Positions 21,792 to 32,625 are shown, counted from the first letter of the stretch. The stretch: 64,000 nt of DNA from Tetrapyrgos nigripes (GCA_013368315.1 JAACJM010000001.1:868001-932000); one strand, 5' to 3'. The notes: generated by a model from the letters alone, not told the origin. Made by a program: numbers and translations.

Positions 21792-22070
21792 ATGTTCAGC
21801 AAGGCACTCTTCACTACTCTGGTCACTGCTTTTCTCATTGTCCAGATCAATGCGTCCCCCGTTCCAGTAAGCAGAGGCGTTGTGTCGTCGTCTCCTTTGC
21901 GAAGTGCAGTTACTTATGATGATTTACTATTTGTCAAGCAAATCCCAGCGGAACAGGCAGTAACTTCTCCCAACGGTGCGATCGTTCCATACGGCAAACG
22001 TCAGATAGTACCCGTAGAGGTTCCGACCCAAAACCCAGGCGGTGTCATCGTTCCATACTCAGGAGCGTAA
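21792..22070 (+). CDS. Secreted Kex2-type peptide precursor, short paralogue
   Basis: A 92-residue single-exon protein. Residues 1-22 form a signal peptide (MFSKALFTTLVTAFLIVQINA). A propeptide of about 27 residues follows and ends at Lys. Then QIPAEQAVTSPNGAIVPYG with Lys-Arg after it, then QIVPVEVPTQNPGG and VIVPYSGA-stop. The first core matches the unit of the precursor at 12501 (QIPAEQAV...G.IVPY) with the same Gln start and the same KR exit, so the two are paralogues. The second core keeps only the Gln-Ile start and Ile-Val-Pro-Tyr end. Unlike the larger gene there is no intron at the AVK/AP position. The TAA overlaps a gtaagt donor-like sequence at 22067, so a spliced, slightly different C-terminus cannot be excluded. 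The function is unknown. Confidence 0.75.
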   Translation: MFSKALFTTLVTAFLIVQINASPVPVSRGVVSSSPLRSAVTYDDLLFVKQIPAEQAVTSPNGAIVPYGKRQIVPVEVPTQNPGGVIVPYSGA

Positions 22071-22301
22071 GTGCCAGGAGGTGGTACCTCCTCAACTCGA
22101 GTTCCAGCCTGAAGGTAAGTGTTTTCCCCATTATGTCTTGCACACTGGATTTACTGGAGGCTTTGACAGCTGCGATGTGGATATGCATCCAACCATCCTC
22201 AGTTTTGCTATGTTCGCTATTGAGACTCAAATGTATTCCGCACTGATAAATCATAAGTTGGCCATCAGCAAGACAGGTCTGAGCCTTCAAAAACTTGAGT
22301 T

Positions 22302-24160
22302 CTACACCGTCCATACCCAAAGACTACCTCTTGAGCCCCCAGCGATAATCATAGATCCTCCCAAACACATCATACACGACTCTATGAATTCGGGTTCCTT
22401 GTCGGGTAGCTCAGTATATCTGTGATCAATCTCAACCTTCCATCCTTGAGAGTCATTGGGGTCATCAAGGAGGCGTGCTCTACTTGAGAGGATAAATGAT
22501 TGCAAGTTGCGCGCAGGCTCCTGCGGTTCCCTTCTTGGTTCCCAGTGAGTTATGTTCACTATTTTCATGACCGAGCTTCGAGGAAGAGTACACAGAATAA
22601 GAGGGTCACCTGTGTCTAGAGTGACACTGAGAGATACAGCCTCATATTGAGTCTCTTGGGGGGGAAGGAAGTAACTCGAAAGAATTTTAAAAGAACCTAA
22701 GATACAATATGTTGGCTGAAGGAAAATAGTATATAACAGGGACGTACTGGACTCTTGATAGTCCTGAAAAGGGATACATGAATGATGAGGATGCATATGC
22801 ATTGAAAAAGTTTTATTCGCTTACTGAAGCACAGCCCAAAAAATTTCTCTGTCTTCTATCCCAGTGAGCAGGGAAGAAACGCTCAAGTCCTGTCCAGCGC
22901 CAAAGCACGACTGTACCAGGCTCTAGGCGCAGAGGGGTTTGCTCATCGTCGCCGCAGTCGTCACTCAACACCGCTGGTGCACTGTGCGTAAGTAGTGTAT
23001 CGTCATTTAGCCTAGAGACAATTCTTTAACAGGTTTAGAGAAGAAAATATCAGGAGTACTTACCAGGATACAGATATGACTCTCGCTTTGTGGATCAGTG
23101 TGGAACTGAACAAAGGTTTATCTTCTCGAGCAAGCCTATCATCTGGAAATGGAGGAAAATGCCAAATTTTGACGGCACGATCCATCTGAGGAACAATGAA
23201 CATCTGACACAGGAAATGAATACCAAAAATAAGTCTTACACCACATGTTGCAAGCAGAGGATATCGAGTATGAAAAGCCTGAATGATTGAGCAAATGGTG
23301 GCAAGAATAACCCAGAGAAATACAACATACTGCTCCTAGGACTTCTGCCTTATGACCTCCAGAGAGCCCTCCAGCTAGCACGACGACACAACGACCAATA
23401 CCTATTCCTTCCCCTTCACTCATGTCTAACCCGTGAGCCGGTCCAACGAGACTCTGCGTAGAACGAGAAGAAGAGGGCCAGGGGGGTTTTCTGGACGAAT
23501 TTGAGGCTTCCCAGTCAGGCTGTATATTCTCGTAGAAAAATCTCGCGAGGTTGTGCAAAATACATGAGGTTGAGTGGGATGTACATTGACAGAGGTTATG
23601 GTCTATGAGAATGCTATAAGGTAAGGACAGAAATGCGAGAGCTCCACATACCCCTCCATGCCCTCGAAGGGTACCACAAAGTCCCTTGGAACGGACATCA
23701 TATATGAACAATTCTTTGTTGAAAGAGAAGATGACCAAGGGATTGTATGGCTGTTCGGGACTCAAAGCCCAGGCAAGATGTATCTTATCCACAGCAAGTT
23801 GAGGTTCCTTGTCATTACACGGGATTTTGATTTGCACCGGACGTGCTTTATTCTGCAGCGAGACCAGTAGGATGTGGTGATCGCTTGCCATAGCAATCAA
23901 CCCAGCAAATTCAGACAGCATCCCGTTCCATAATTGAGGGTCGACATTTACTTCCAGGTCGCTCCATAGATGGGACGCGTCACTCCAGGGAAAGAGTGCC
24001 AAAGTCCGAAATCTATTGGAATCACTATTGGAATCGTTGTCTTTCAACTGGGCAGCTAGTGAGATTAGTCAAAAGAAAAGAAAAGCGGACCAACACGGTA
24101 AATCTTTCGAGTGCGAAGAACAAAAGGATGATCCGAGGGGTGGGATCTGTACCAGTACAT
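22302..24160 (-). CDS. WD40-repeat protein, EED/ESC-like, with apparent frameshift
   Basis: It reads from ATG 24160 (a 5' exon joined by a short intron to the long exon) to TAG at 22302. WD repeats can be followed: LFIYDVRSKGLCGTLRGHGG, after an intron TITSVNVHPTQPHVFCTTSR then DFSTRIYSL, CVVVLAGGLSGGHKAEVLGA, PLLATCGMDRAVKIWHF, and the last blade GGSMIIAGGSRGSLWVWTV. The GG-x-GGH...VLGA...CGMDRAVKIW block resembles EED, the WD40 subunit of the PRC2 histone H3K27 methyltransferase. This is an inference from pattern only. Between DFSTRIYSL and the AHGL segment the frame shifts by one base at a run of six G (23481-23486, C on the coding strand). Seven would restore it. The shift is a mutation or a sequence error. 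Confidence 0.7.
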
Positions 24161-24243
24161 TTGAGTTCACTGTTCAGGACATGGTAGTGTTGGTGTTGTT
24201 TCTTGTTTGACTAGTCCATACTTATTGCTTCTCCCTCACGTCG

Positions 24244-24855
24244 ATGCCCGAGCACTTCGATCCAAAGCCAGTGTTGAAGAACACTACAACGGTCGGTCTT
24301 CAGTCTGGTACGTCCAAGTCCACTAGCCAGCATCCATTCTTAACGCCAGAAACAGCTGCAGTAGGAACCGTAGTCAGCACTCTCCAAAATGCTCTCGGTA
24401 GCCATTCACGAGGTGCTGCTGGTGTCTTTACGCGGTCAGGAAGCACTATCACATTCTTCAGTGTGTATATTGTCTTTCTCATTGGTTCTGGTCATTCACG
24501 AATTCTGTAGCTGCCATGGGAGCTGCTTTCGCGTTCACAGAATCTATGGTCGCAAACCAACGTGAGAAGAACGACGCCATCAACGGTGCCGCTGGAGCTT
24601 GTGCAGCAGGATTCTTGGCAGGAATACGAGGTGCGTAGAACTTTGTTCTCAATATTGGACAGGCAGCTAATGTCTTGTCATCCAGCTCGGTCATTACCAG
24701 TCTCCCTAGCCGGATGCGCGTTCCTTGGTACGGTAGTGGGTTTGTTCGACCAAGCTGGGCAGTTTACGGGGAATCGGGCTGGTTCTTCACTGAGCCCTGA
24801 GGAGCGGAGCAGTTTCTTCAAAAAACCTCTAGAGTTACCAGAAAGTTCGGAATAA
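24244..24855 (+). CDS. NADH-ubiquinone oxidoreductase 21.3 kDa-type subunit (NDUFA11/B14.7-like)
   Basis: Three exons: 24244-24460, 24511-24630 and 24686-24855, joined by 50-nt and 55-nt introns, giving about 168 residues. The protein has the Tim17-like arrangement of complex I subunit B14.7/NUO-21.3: hydrophobic, Gly/Ala-rich helices (TAAVGTVVSTLQNALGSH, AMGAAFAFTESMVANQREKN, INGAAGACAAGFLAGIRARS, LAGCAFLGTVVGLFDQAG) and a polar C-terminus with SLSPEERSSFFKK. It is an accessory subunit of mitochondrial complex I in the inner membrane. It is divergent from the WD40 gene, with 83 bp between the starts. Confidence 0.85.
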
Positions 24856-24946
24856 TCTACCCTCACCATACTGACTGCCATACATTCGACGTCGTGCATT
24901 GTATCATACAACATGGCGGATTTAGACACACGTATCGACATTCATT

Positions 24947-27252
24947 CTATCTATCCTCTTGGCCTTTCACTTCGTCATACCGACGATGAATCTCTTGCCC
25001 ATGCAGTTCGTAAAAGTCTTGCCAAGTTCTGCTTGTGCGACATGGTGTCTGCAATCATTCCATGAGATGCATTCACTGTCGAGCACGAGTATCTTACCTT
25101 AGAACTTAGTTTCGCCCAGACTACCCCATCGGCATCGTCAGCATCATCATCATACAGGAAGTAATACACAATAGCGTGCATGTCTTCCTCCAGTTCTCCT
25201 TCATTCTGACTTGACGCTTGCGCACATGCCTTTCGATATGCTATACCCGCACGCTTCTTTGCATCCGCTATTTTGTCGCGGACATACTGGTTTTTCTGGT
25301 TGATAGTCGTCGTCCACGACTTCACTGGATGATGAGGCATCTGTATTCATGCAGCGGGTCATATCCTGCTGACCACAACCACATTCGAAGTACCCACCTT
25401 CTCGTGCAATTTTCTGGCAATCTGTGACACAGGCATCTCATGATTGCGTTCCAGTAAGATCTCGGAGTACTGGACAGCGTATTCAAGCTCCTCCGTGGAA
25501 TATCCATATCGTCCATCGTCGAGTCGTTTACGAGCATGTTCAGGAGGGGGTGATGGCGAAGGACGGAAAGAAAGGTTTACCATTGGCCGAAGACTCTCTT
25601 TCTTGACCTTTTTGGCTCTGTCCTTCTCGTCTGCATTGAAGCTAGCTTTCCTTTTCCGCTCCGGAGGAATCTCCCCAGGGCCTCCTACAGAAACTTTTGC
25701 TTCTTTGCCTTTCTTCGCTTTGTCCTCGTTCGCGAGCAGATAAGTCGTCCGGTCCAAGAGACGTGATTCCTTGGCACAATCCTCCACGTATGACGGGCCA
25801 ACAGCCGATGTTTTGACCGCAAGCGAAGATCTCAAGAGAGACGCATAAGTATTTGACCTAGGTGAGAGAATCGAAAAATCTGCATCATCTTGTTTATTGG
25901 TAATCTTGCCACCAAGTTTCTATCAAGGAGAGTGTGGTTCAAGACGGTATTCATATCGGATTAATGTGTCAGTCACAAACCTTGATTGTAGTGAGCAACT
26001 TGGTGCGGTCGCGCAAGTCAATCTGGATGAAGAAACGAAGCGGCTTGCCCGCTTCAACAAAAATAAAGCGTCCAGCAGAGGTAGACGTAGATGCAACTGG
26101 AGTAGGGGTCGTGGGTTTTGCTTTCCCTTTCGCGAAATTGACGTCCTTGTGGTTGTAAACGGATACCAAAGAGGTCGCCTGCTCCCTTGTCATGTTAGCT
26201 GGTTCCTCGGGAATAGGAATGTCATCGAAGGTTGGCGATTTCTTTATCTCGGAAATTAGGTAACTTTCGCTGTTTCGGGTGTAATCGGTCGGTGCAGGCA
26301 TTGTATTTGTTTGTGTATAAAATCGAAGCTGGTCTGCGAGAGCAAGAAGAAATGCTTGTGGATCCTGAGTAATCATAGGATTGAAGGGTAACATGGGCAT
26401 TTGAAAAGGTAATCCATTGGCAGGTAGAGAGAGGTCGGCTGAAGGAAAATGAGACATGGGTATTACAGACGGTGGTCCGCCACTCATCTAAAACAGATTC
26501 AATAACGATACAAACGACAACGAATTGGACAAGACGCTAACCTGCGAAAACGGAGTGGGAACTGATGGCGTTGGTAAACGCGAAGATAGACTTGCAAGAG
26601 AAGCCAGATGTGGCGGAGCGGAGAAAGTAGAACGCTCAGCAGCATTACTTGGGACTGAGTGAGTAGAGGGGCACGATGTGAAGCGCAACGATTCCAGTTG
26701 GTCCCGCGACTTCCCGGTGGCTTGAGGAGTACAACTGTCTTCGCGGTGTTTGAAAACCCGGAGACGGGAGGGCGGAAGATTTTGCCTTGAGAAATCATAA
26801 TATGAATATTGGCGAGGAGTAAGAACGACAGCAGCTGGACTGACTGCTCTGGATCTTCGATGCGTTCAGCAACAGTCGTGGTGTTGCCTTTAGCAGCACA
26901 CCCGCCCCAATCGTCCATTTCATCCAGCAGACGTTTAGCGTCCACACACTTGGAAACCCATGAATGGGCTAGGATGATCTTGTCCGGTACTTGTCCCCAT
27001 TCACTGACAATGAGACGGCCAGAAAACGTCTCTGGATCTACGATGATGAAACGAGCGTCTTGAATGCGCGTGCACATCTTTGCGCCATGATTCTTTAACA
27101 AGTGATGACCTGGGTCTGTAAAACTGAAAGCAAGAGCAACGCAGTATCAGAAGTACCTTGAGTTTCCTGACAATTTTTGACCTATCCACTAGCTCACTAG
27201 CCTCAACAAACACCGTTACAGCGCTCCCGGAGATACAAAATATTCTCTCCAT
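24947..27252 (-). CDS. Two-BRCT, Myb-like protein, possibly Rap1-type
   Basis: Start ATG 27252 (MERIFCISGSAVTVFVEASE), stop at 24947. The N-terminal BRCT-like domain continues with LLKNHGAKMCTRIQDARFII, IILAHSWVSKCVDAKRLLDE and DWGGC. A Pro-rich linker follows (26650-26300). A second BRCT starts at RFIFVEAGKPLRFFIQIDLR and ends GPSYVEDCAKESRLLDRTTY. Then come basic residues and a Myb/HTH-like helix set (RYGYSTEELEYAVQYSEILL to TTTINQKNQYVRDKI). A last exon ends SRTWQDFYELHGQEIHRRYD. A BRCT domain followed by a Myb-like domain is the arrangement of the telomere protein Rap1, but the extra BRCT and weak similarity leave this open. Confidence 0.65.
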
Positions 27253-27530
27253 CGGGTCCAGAGCAATCAGAGAGATGAGTATCGAGGCATTCAGGAAGCT
27301 ATAGTGAAAAATGTTTCGGATGTAGCCACAACTTTACTCTCACTTTAGCGCCGAGTAACGTAACGTAACTCAAAATTAAGATTTTTCTGATCATTTACGG
27401 GGTCGGCATGCAGTCCACGACCGCAGAGCACACTTTTGCATAGTCATAGATGTTTCTCATATTACCATGACATGGAGAGGGAGTGAAAGGCAGACATGAC
27501 AGTGCAAAATAATACATGTACAAAAAACCC

Positions 27531-27625
27531 TTAACGGTAACTGGACAAGCTGGTTAACAGAAAGCAATAAGTGATAGAGAAAATGAATGCACCTCTTTTG
27601 TCTGCGAGCACGGGCACCAGCACCT

Positions 27626-27657
<32 letters not shown>

Positions 27658-28069
27658 TGCAATGAGGAGTGTTCTGTCGTATGCAACGAGTTTCTTTTTC
27701 AACTCCATCGCACTGTATGCGTCCGAGTATTTAGCATGGTAGGCAACGACTGCCTTGGCAATCGCCTGGCGAATAGCATAGACCTGCGATGTGTGACCTC
27801 CTCCCTTGACGCGCACACGGATGTCCATGGGCGAAAAGTTCTCCTCTCCAGCAACAAGAACGGGCTCGTACACCTTGAGACGTAGGATCTCGGGCTGGAC
27901 AAGGTTAATGGGGGAGCCGTTAATTCTGATAAGTCCACGACCCTCTTTGGCATGGGCCACAGCAGTAGCAGTCTAGCTCATGAATGAATGAGCGAGCTAG
28001 AGCACAGAGAAACGTAGAATATACCTTCTTTTTGCCGAACGTCTGAACGGCCTTAGCTGAGGAAGCCAT
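27531..28069 (-). CDS. RPS16: 40S ribosomal protein S16 (uS9)
   Basis: Three exons: 28025-28069, 27593-27972 and 27531-27540. The last exon is only 10 nt and completes the conserved C-terminus Ser-Tyr-Arg. The protein reads [90 protein letters not shown] and ends ARARRQKSYR, which is full-length uS9. This protein sits in the head of the small subunit with its C-terminal tail reaching the P-site tRNA. As in many fungal ribosomal protein genes, an intron lies soon after the start codon. Confidence 0.97.
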
Positions 28070-28672
28070 TTTTGCGGAGGAAGGAAAAGTGTACGACGGT
28101 TAGGAGTCTGAGGGAGCGACTGGTCAAAATATGGAACACGGAGCTGTAATAATTTGGGTACCTTGTCTTGAGTTCGTCGATGCCGGCGTCGCGCTTGTAA
28201 TGGGTATACACAAAACTTTCGTTGTGACTATCTAGTTGTGACATATTTTTCCCACGAGTTTGAGGAGAGCCTGTCACGGTCGTGTCCGTGTCTATGTAGC
28301 AGGTACTTGTAACTCTATCCTTATATGCAAGGCGCTCTTCGTAGATGATGCATCGATGATGGGTTTTGATCCACTACTAGACACCTCAGCGCTACTAAGA
28401 GCCCAACTTTGCACAGACTACCAGTACTTATACAATGTCACGCAGCTCAATCACGACTCGGACTTTGATGCTCTTCTGCTCGTTGCGGCATTTTCGTCTG
28501 TATTCGTGCATTAGTCTCACATACATATGTAGCATCATGCACTGTAGTATATAAACATTCTGCGATTAAACTAGCAAGCTGAGGCTCACAGAAATCTTGA
28601 GGCGCAAACAAACCGGGCCGCATACGCCTCATAAATTTTATGCTACGTCTTACCTCTCGCCCAGCACTGTCC
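28070..28672. other. Divergent intergenic region between RPS16 and the uL4m gene
   Basis: This is the promoter region for both flanking genes. A plus-strand ORF at 28260-28514 (84 codons) was considered and not accepted. No repeats or RNA genes were seen. Confidence 0.4.
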
Positions 28673-29642
28673 ATGCTCAGAACAAGTGTACGTTTCCTTT
28701 CTGTCATACTCCTATATCTGGACTGACGGGTACGTCCTAGTCACCATTGATTCAGGCCATTTCCAAGGCGAACTCGCGAACGCTAGCCACGACACCTGTT
28801 GTTTCTCTCGGACGCGCAAAACGCCTTGCTACCTCAAGACGTGCTGACCCACTTCCACCTCCTTCACTCAACGGTATGTATGATGACTATAATCCTTCTA
28901 GCCCTTCGCCTGAACATTACTCTCAGTCGAACCTGTCTTACAACCCGTTCTTATCGGTCTAACGCCCTCATTCACTGGCAATCCCAATGTCCCGAACGAC
29001 AACGTAGTCGTACTCGATCCCACAGTCTTCGACCACCCTATACGGCGAGACATTCTCCATTTATGTGTCAACCACTACCGTGATTCTCTACGACAGGGCT
29101 CTGCCAACACAAAAACGCGTGGAGAGGTACGGGGATCCGGGCGAAAAATTCGTCGTCAGAAGGGTAGTGGAAAGGCTCGTCTTGGTGATGCACAGAGTCC
29201 GATGCTTAGAGGTGGAGGTGTTGCCTTCGGTCCAAAACCACGCGACTTCAGCACCAAGTTGCCTCGGAAAGTGATTCAGATGGGCATGCGGGTTGCTCTG
29301 AGCGCCAAGGTCAAGGAACAGAGATTCGGGGTGTTGATGAAGATGGACTGGCCGAATGGAAAGACCAAGTTTCTGGCTCAAAAAATCCAAGCTCTGGGCT
29401 TGAAACAGACTCTTTTCATCACTGGAGAAGAGCAGATACCTGTTGGGTTGGAGAGGGCAATCCGAAACATCCCACTAGTAGACGTCACAACCTCACATAG
29501 AGTCAACGTCTATGAGCTCTTAAAATGGCGTCGAATTATACTCGACGCAAAAGCGGTAGATTTCTTCGAGCAAACACTTGGGAAAAAGAATACTCCCATC
29601 TCTTTTCCTGTAGAACCTCGCGTCTCTTCAGCTTCGTTGTAA
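28673..29642 (+). CDS. Mitochondrial ribosomal protein uL4m (YmL6-like)
   Basis: Exons 28673-28687 (15 nt, Met-Leu-Arg-Thr-Ser), 28756-28873 and 28927-29642. The N-terminus is a basic mitochondrial targeting segment (AISKANSRTLATTPVVSLGR). The L4 core follows: VVVLDPTVFDHPIRRDILHL, the loop TRGEVRGSGRKIRRQKGSGK with ARLGDAQSPMLRGGGVAFGP and KPRDFSTKLPRKVIQMGMRV, and the C-terminal fold to PLVDVTTSHRVNVYELLKWR. The basic loop extends into the exit tunnel of the large mitoribosomal subunit. The first intron directly after five codons is read from gtacgt...attcag. Confidence 0.9.
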
Positions 29643-29671
29643 TCGATATATATAGTACAGAATGCATAATG

Positions 29672-31171
29672 TCAGTAGTCCGACTCATACTCTTCATATT
29701 CTTCTTCATATTCTTCTTCATCAAACCAATGCTCATCACCATACATATCGTACTCATACTCGTCCACACCCTCGGCCCAGCCTTCGCTGTCACTGTTGTC
29801 CCAGCTATCCTCACCGTAGGAGTCGTACGGATCGCTGAAGAACTCTAGACTGGGAATCGTATTTCCGTGCACGACATTTATCTTGACAGCGTCGTGAAAC
29901 AGTTCTTCTGGCCGAGGTTCACTGTCCTCTGCGTCCAAGAAAGTCACATTCCACAGCGAAAGCTCAAATGAAGACTGGTACTTGGGAACGCGTATGTTTA
30001 ATAAGGACGCAAGTTGCTTCAAGTCCGTTCCAAAAGCGTTTATGGTTAGAGAATTGAGCTGTGCAAAGGGCAGGGGAGGATTATCTGTGGCAGTTTCGGG
30101 GATCCTAAGTAGAGAACGTATGTCTTTGTCCATTATGAGATGCAGTTCCAGATTGGTGACTGCGGTCAACTTGTGGCAGAATACAACGTCCATCTCGGTG
30201 ATTGTCAGGTCGCTCAAATGCAGGGTGGAGACTTTCTGGAACGACGTTCCGTTCGTCGTTCCGTCTGAGTCGTTTAGGAAGTGAGACCCGAGTGGATTGG
30301 ACAGCCCCGTTCCTCCAAGTACTTCCAAATATTCTAGATTGGGTAAATGCAGCACCGACAAGGTACAGCAGCAACGAGCGGAAGGATGATCATCTCCGAG
30401 GCTAAATGACAGGGAGCGGAGAGAAGACGCATCAATGGACTCAGTCTCCAAGGCATCCGCGGCAGCGACGCTGAGTGTGGGCAAGCAAAGTCTCTTTAAA
30501 GAGGGACAATCACTAAAAAGCTTTTGAAACTCCCAACGAGTTGGGGAGAATCCACGGATTTCCAGGTGTGTAAGGTGAGCTGGCATCGGTGGGAGTGGGT
30601 CAGGAATGGCTCTCAAGCACAAAGAGCGCAGAGCAGTAGTATCGCTGAATAGGGGAGCCTCCAGCATGTCCATTTCCCCGCCACTCCACCGTGTCTTGAA
30701 ATAGAGACAAAAATGCTCGAGATGAGGAGTGGCAACTCGGGAAAATGTGGTGTGGTATAAAGCGAAGTCGGCTGCATTTATTTTGTAGAGAATGAGGGAT
30801 CGCATACGATCAAAATGATCATGGGCCTTTTTGATAATGCGCTCGTGGGTCAGGTATGGTTCGTTGAACATATGCGAAGGGATGATTAGGTCGTATGTGC
30901 AAGGACTAGAACGGTCTAAGAACAGTGGCAAACGATCAAGGTGACCTTCAGAGACTTTGATGAAAGTCCACATGTCTGGGGTCGTTATAACGAGATCGCG
31001 CCAAACCCGACAGATACTTGAAGCAACGAGCGGCCATGGAAGCTCGGAACGCAACTCGCTCTCGGGGAAGAGATCGTTCTCACAATCGAAGACGGAAGGA
31101 AGTAGATTTTTGAATACGAGCAATAGCAGTTCATTGGGCAAAGAGAATATACCCAGACTCGTACTCGACAT
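29672..31171 (-). CDS. F-box protein with LRR-like C-terminal region
   Basis: A single exon of 499 codons from ATG 31171 (MSSTSLGIFSLPNELLLLVF) to 29672. The start was chosen because it begins the F-box, although the frame is open further upstream. The F-box covers about residues 8-60 (LPNELLLLVFKNLLPSVF, then LVASSICRVWRDLVITTPDMW). Leucine-rich segments of irregular length follow (LRSLCLRAI, LTHLEIRGF, LKRLCLPTL, VSTLHLSDLTITEMDVVF). The last 60 residues are strongly acidic with a Tyr/Glu-rich tail. Such proteins are very numerous in agaricomycetes and are presumed SCF ubiquitin-ligase adaptors. The substrate cannot be inferred. It is divergent from RAD51, with 167 bp between starts. Confidence 0.85.
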   Translation of the reverse strand: MSSTSLGIFSLPNELLLLVFKNLLPSVFDCENDLFPESELRSELPWPLVASSICRVWRDLVITTPDMWTFIKVSEGHLDRLPLFLDRSSPCTYDLIIPSHMFNEPYLTHERIIKKAHDHFDRMRSLILYKINAADFALYHTTFSRVATPHLEHFCLYFKTRWSGGEMDMLEAPLFSDTTALRSLCLRAIPDPLPPMPAHLTHLEIRGFSPTRWEFQKLFSDCPSLKRLCLPTLSVAAADALETESIDASSLRSLSFSLGDDHPSARCCCTLSVLHLPNLEYLEVLGGTGLSNPLGSHFLNDSDGTTNGTSFQKVSTLHLSDLTITEMDVVFCHKLTAVTNLELHLIMDKDIRSLLRIPETATDNPPLPFAQLNSLTINAFGTDLKQLASLLNIRVPKYQSSFELSLWNVTFLDAEDSEPRPEELFHDAVKINVVHGNTIPSLEFFSDPYDSYGEDSWDNSDSEGWAEGVDEYEYDMYGDEHWFDEEEYEEEYEEYESDY

Positions 31172-31338
31172 CTGCAAACTCGTCAGAATCTGGAAAAGGG
31201 TCGTTTGAGACGCGTACCTTGCTGGAGATGTCAAAAGTATATTTTGATGACCAATCACATCACGATCACGCGTGGTGACAAACGCGTGCTTTGTTGACGC
31301 CTCGTCTCCCTCGTCTCCCTTTCTCAGCTTCCCCAATC

Positions 31339-32625
31339 ATGTCCCAGCCCGAAGATTCACAGCAACAAGAGGACGTTTCTCAAATCTCCGGACCGCTTCT
31401 GGTCAACAAACTGCAGGAGGCCGGCATACACCCCAATGACATCAAGAAGCTCTCCGAGGCTGGCTTAAACACTGTCGAATCCGTTGCCTTTACGCCAAAA
31501 AAGCACCTCGCCGCAATCAAGGGTATTTCTGAGCAGAAAGCAGAGAAAATCTTGACCGAAGGTTCGCGTTTGCCGCCTTGCATCATGGTATCCGTTCTGA
31601 TCAAATTTCGTTGACACAGCTCAGAAGATCGTCCCCCTCGGTTTCCAGAGCGCTACAGAGGTACATGCGCGTCGCTCAGAGCTAGTTCATATTACTACAG
31701 GATCGAAGCAGCTTGATGCTTTGCTTGGTGGTACGTGGACATGACATAACGTGTGGTCTTTTCTCATCTTCCTGTAGGCGGTATTGAGACTGGCGCGATA
31801 ACTGAGCTCTTTGGAGAATTCAGGACAGGAAAGTCCCAGATATGCCATACGCTCGCCGTGACATGCCAGCTGCCTGTGAGCATGGGAGGAGGAGAAGGCA
31901 AATGCATGTACATCGACACCGAAGGTACCTTCCGACCTGTCCGTCTACTAGCTGTCGCAGAGCGTTACGGTCTCAGCGGCGAAGAGGTGTTGGATAACGT
32001 CGCATATGCCCGTGCATACAACGCGGATCATCAGAATGCGCTCCTTACGAGTGCTAGTGCGCTCATGTCTGAGTCAAGGTAGGTAACTAAATGCGCCTTG
32101 TTTGATTACTAGCTGACTGATTTATCCTTAAAGATTTTGTCTGCTCATAGTCGATTCTTGTACTGCTCTCTACCGTACCGATTTCAGCGGACGTGGTGAA
32201 CTTTCAAACCGTCAAAATCACCTTGGCAAATTCCTTCGGACACTTCAACGTTTGGCGGATGAGGTCTATCCGGCATTTTCCTACTTTTGTTCACGTCGCT
32301 AACTTTCTCGCACTAGTTCGGTATCGCGGTCGTCGTCACGAATCAAGTCATGTCGAGCCCAGACGCAGCGGCTGGGCCTTATGCTGGTAACGAGAAGAAG
32401 CCGATTGGAGGAAATATCATGGCTCATGCATCTACTACACGGTACGTAACCTAGATGACTCGTGTACGCAGCAGCTCCTGACGGTGTTTTTTCAGTCTGC
32501 AATTGAAGAAATCAAGAGGAAACACGCGTTCATGCAAGATTTATGACTCACCATGTCTTCCCGAGATGGAGACTCACTTTGCCATTTTGCCAAGTGGTAT
32601 TGGTGACCCAGAAGAGGAAGCTTGA
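31339..32625 (+). CDS. RAD51: RAD51 recombinase
   Basis: Six exons: 31339-31561, 31620-31730, 31778-32078, 32134-32263, 32317-32441 and 32496-32625. The protein is about 339 residues, the normal Rad51 length. The N-terminal domain ([20 protein letters not shown], then [20 protein letters not shown]) binds DNA. The ATPase core has Walker [10 protein letters not shown], where most Rad51 proteins have Thr in place of the Ser, Walker B LLIVDS, loop 1 around [40 protein letters not shown] with [20 protein letters not shown], and the C-terminal [11 protein letters not shown]. It forms nucleoprotein filaments for strand exchange in homologous recombination and meiosis. Confidence 0.97.

Noticed and set aside
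12501..22070. Dikaritin biosynthesis cluster
   Set aside because: No UstYa/DUF3328 HxxHC motifs or other tailoring enzyme were recognised in the window. Only the precursor design fits.
28260..28514. 84-codon plus-strand ORF between RPS16 and the uL4m gene
   Set aside because: No splice or family support, and it lies in the shared promoter region. A short real gene cannot be excluded.
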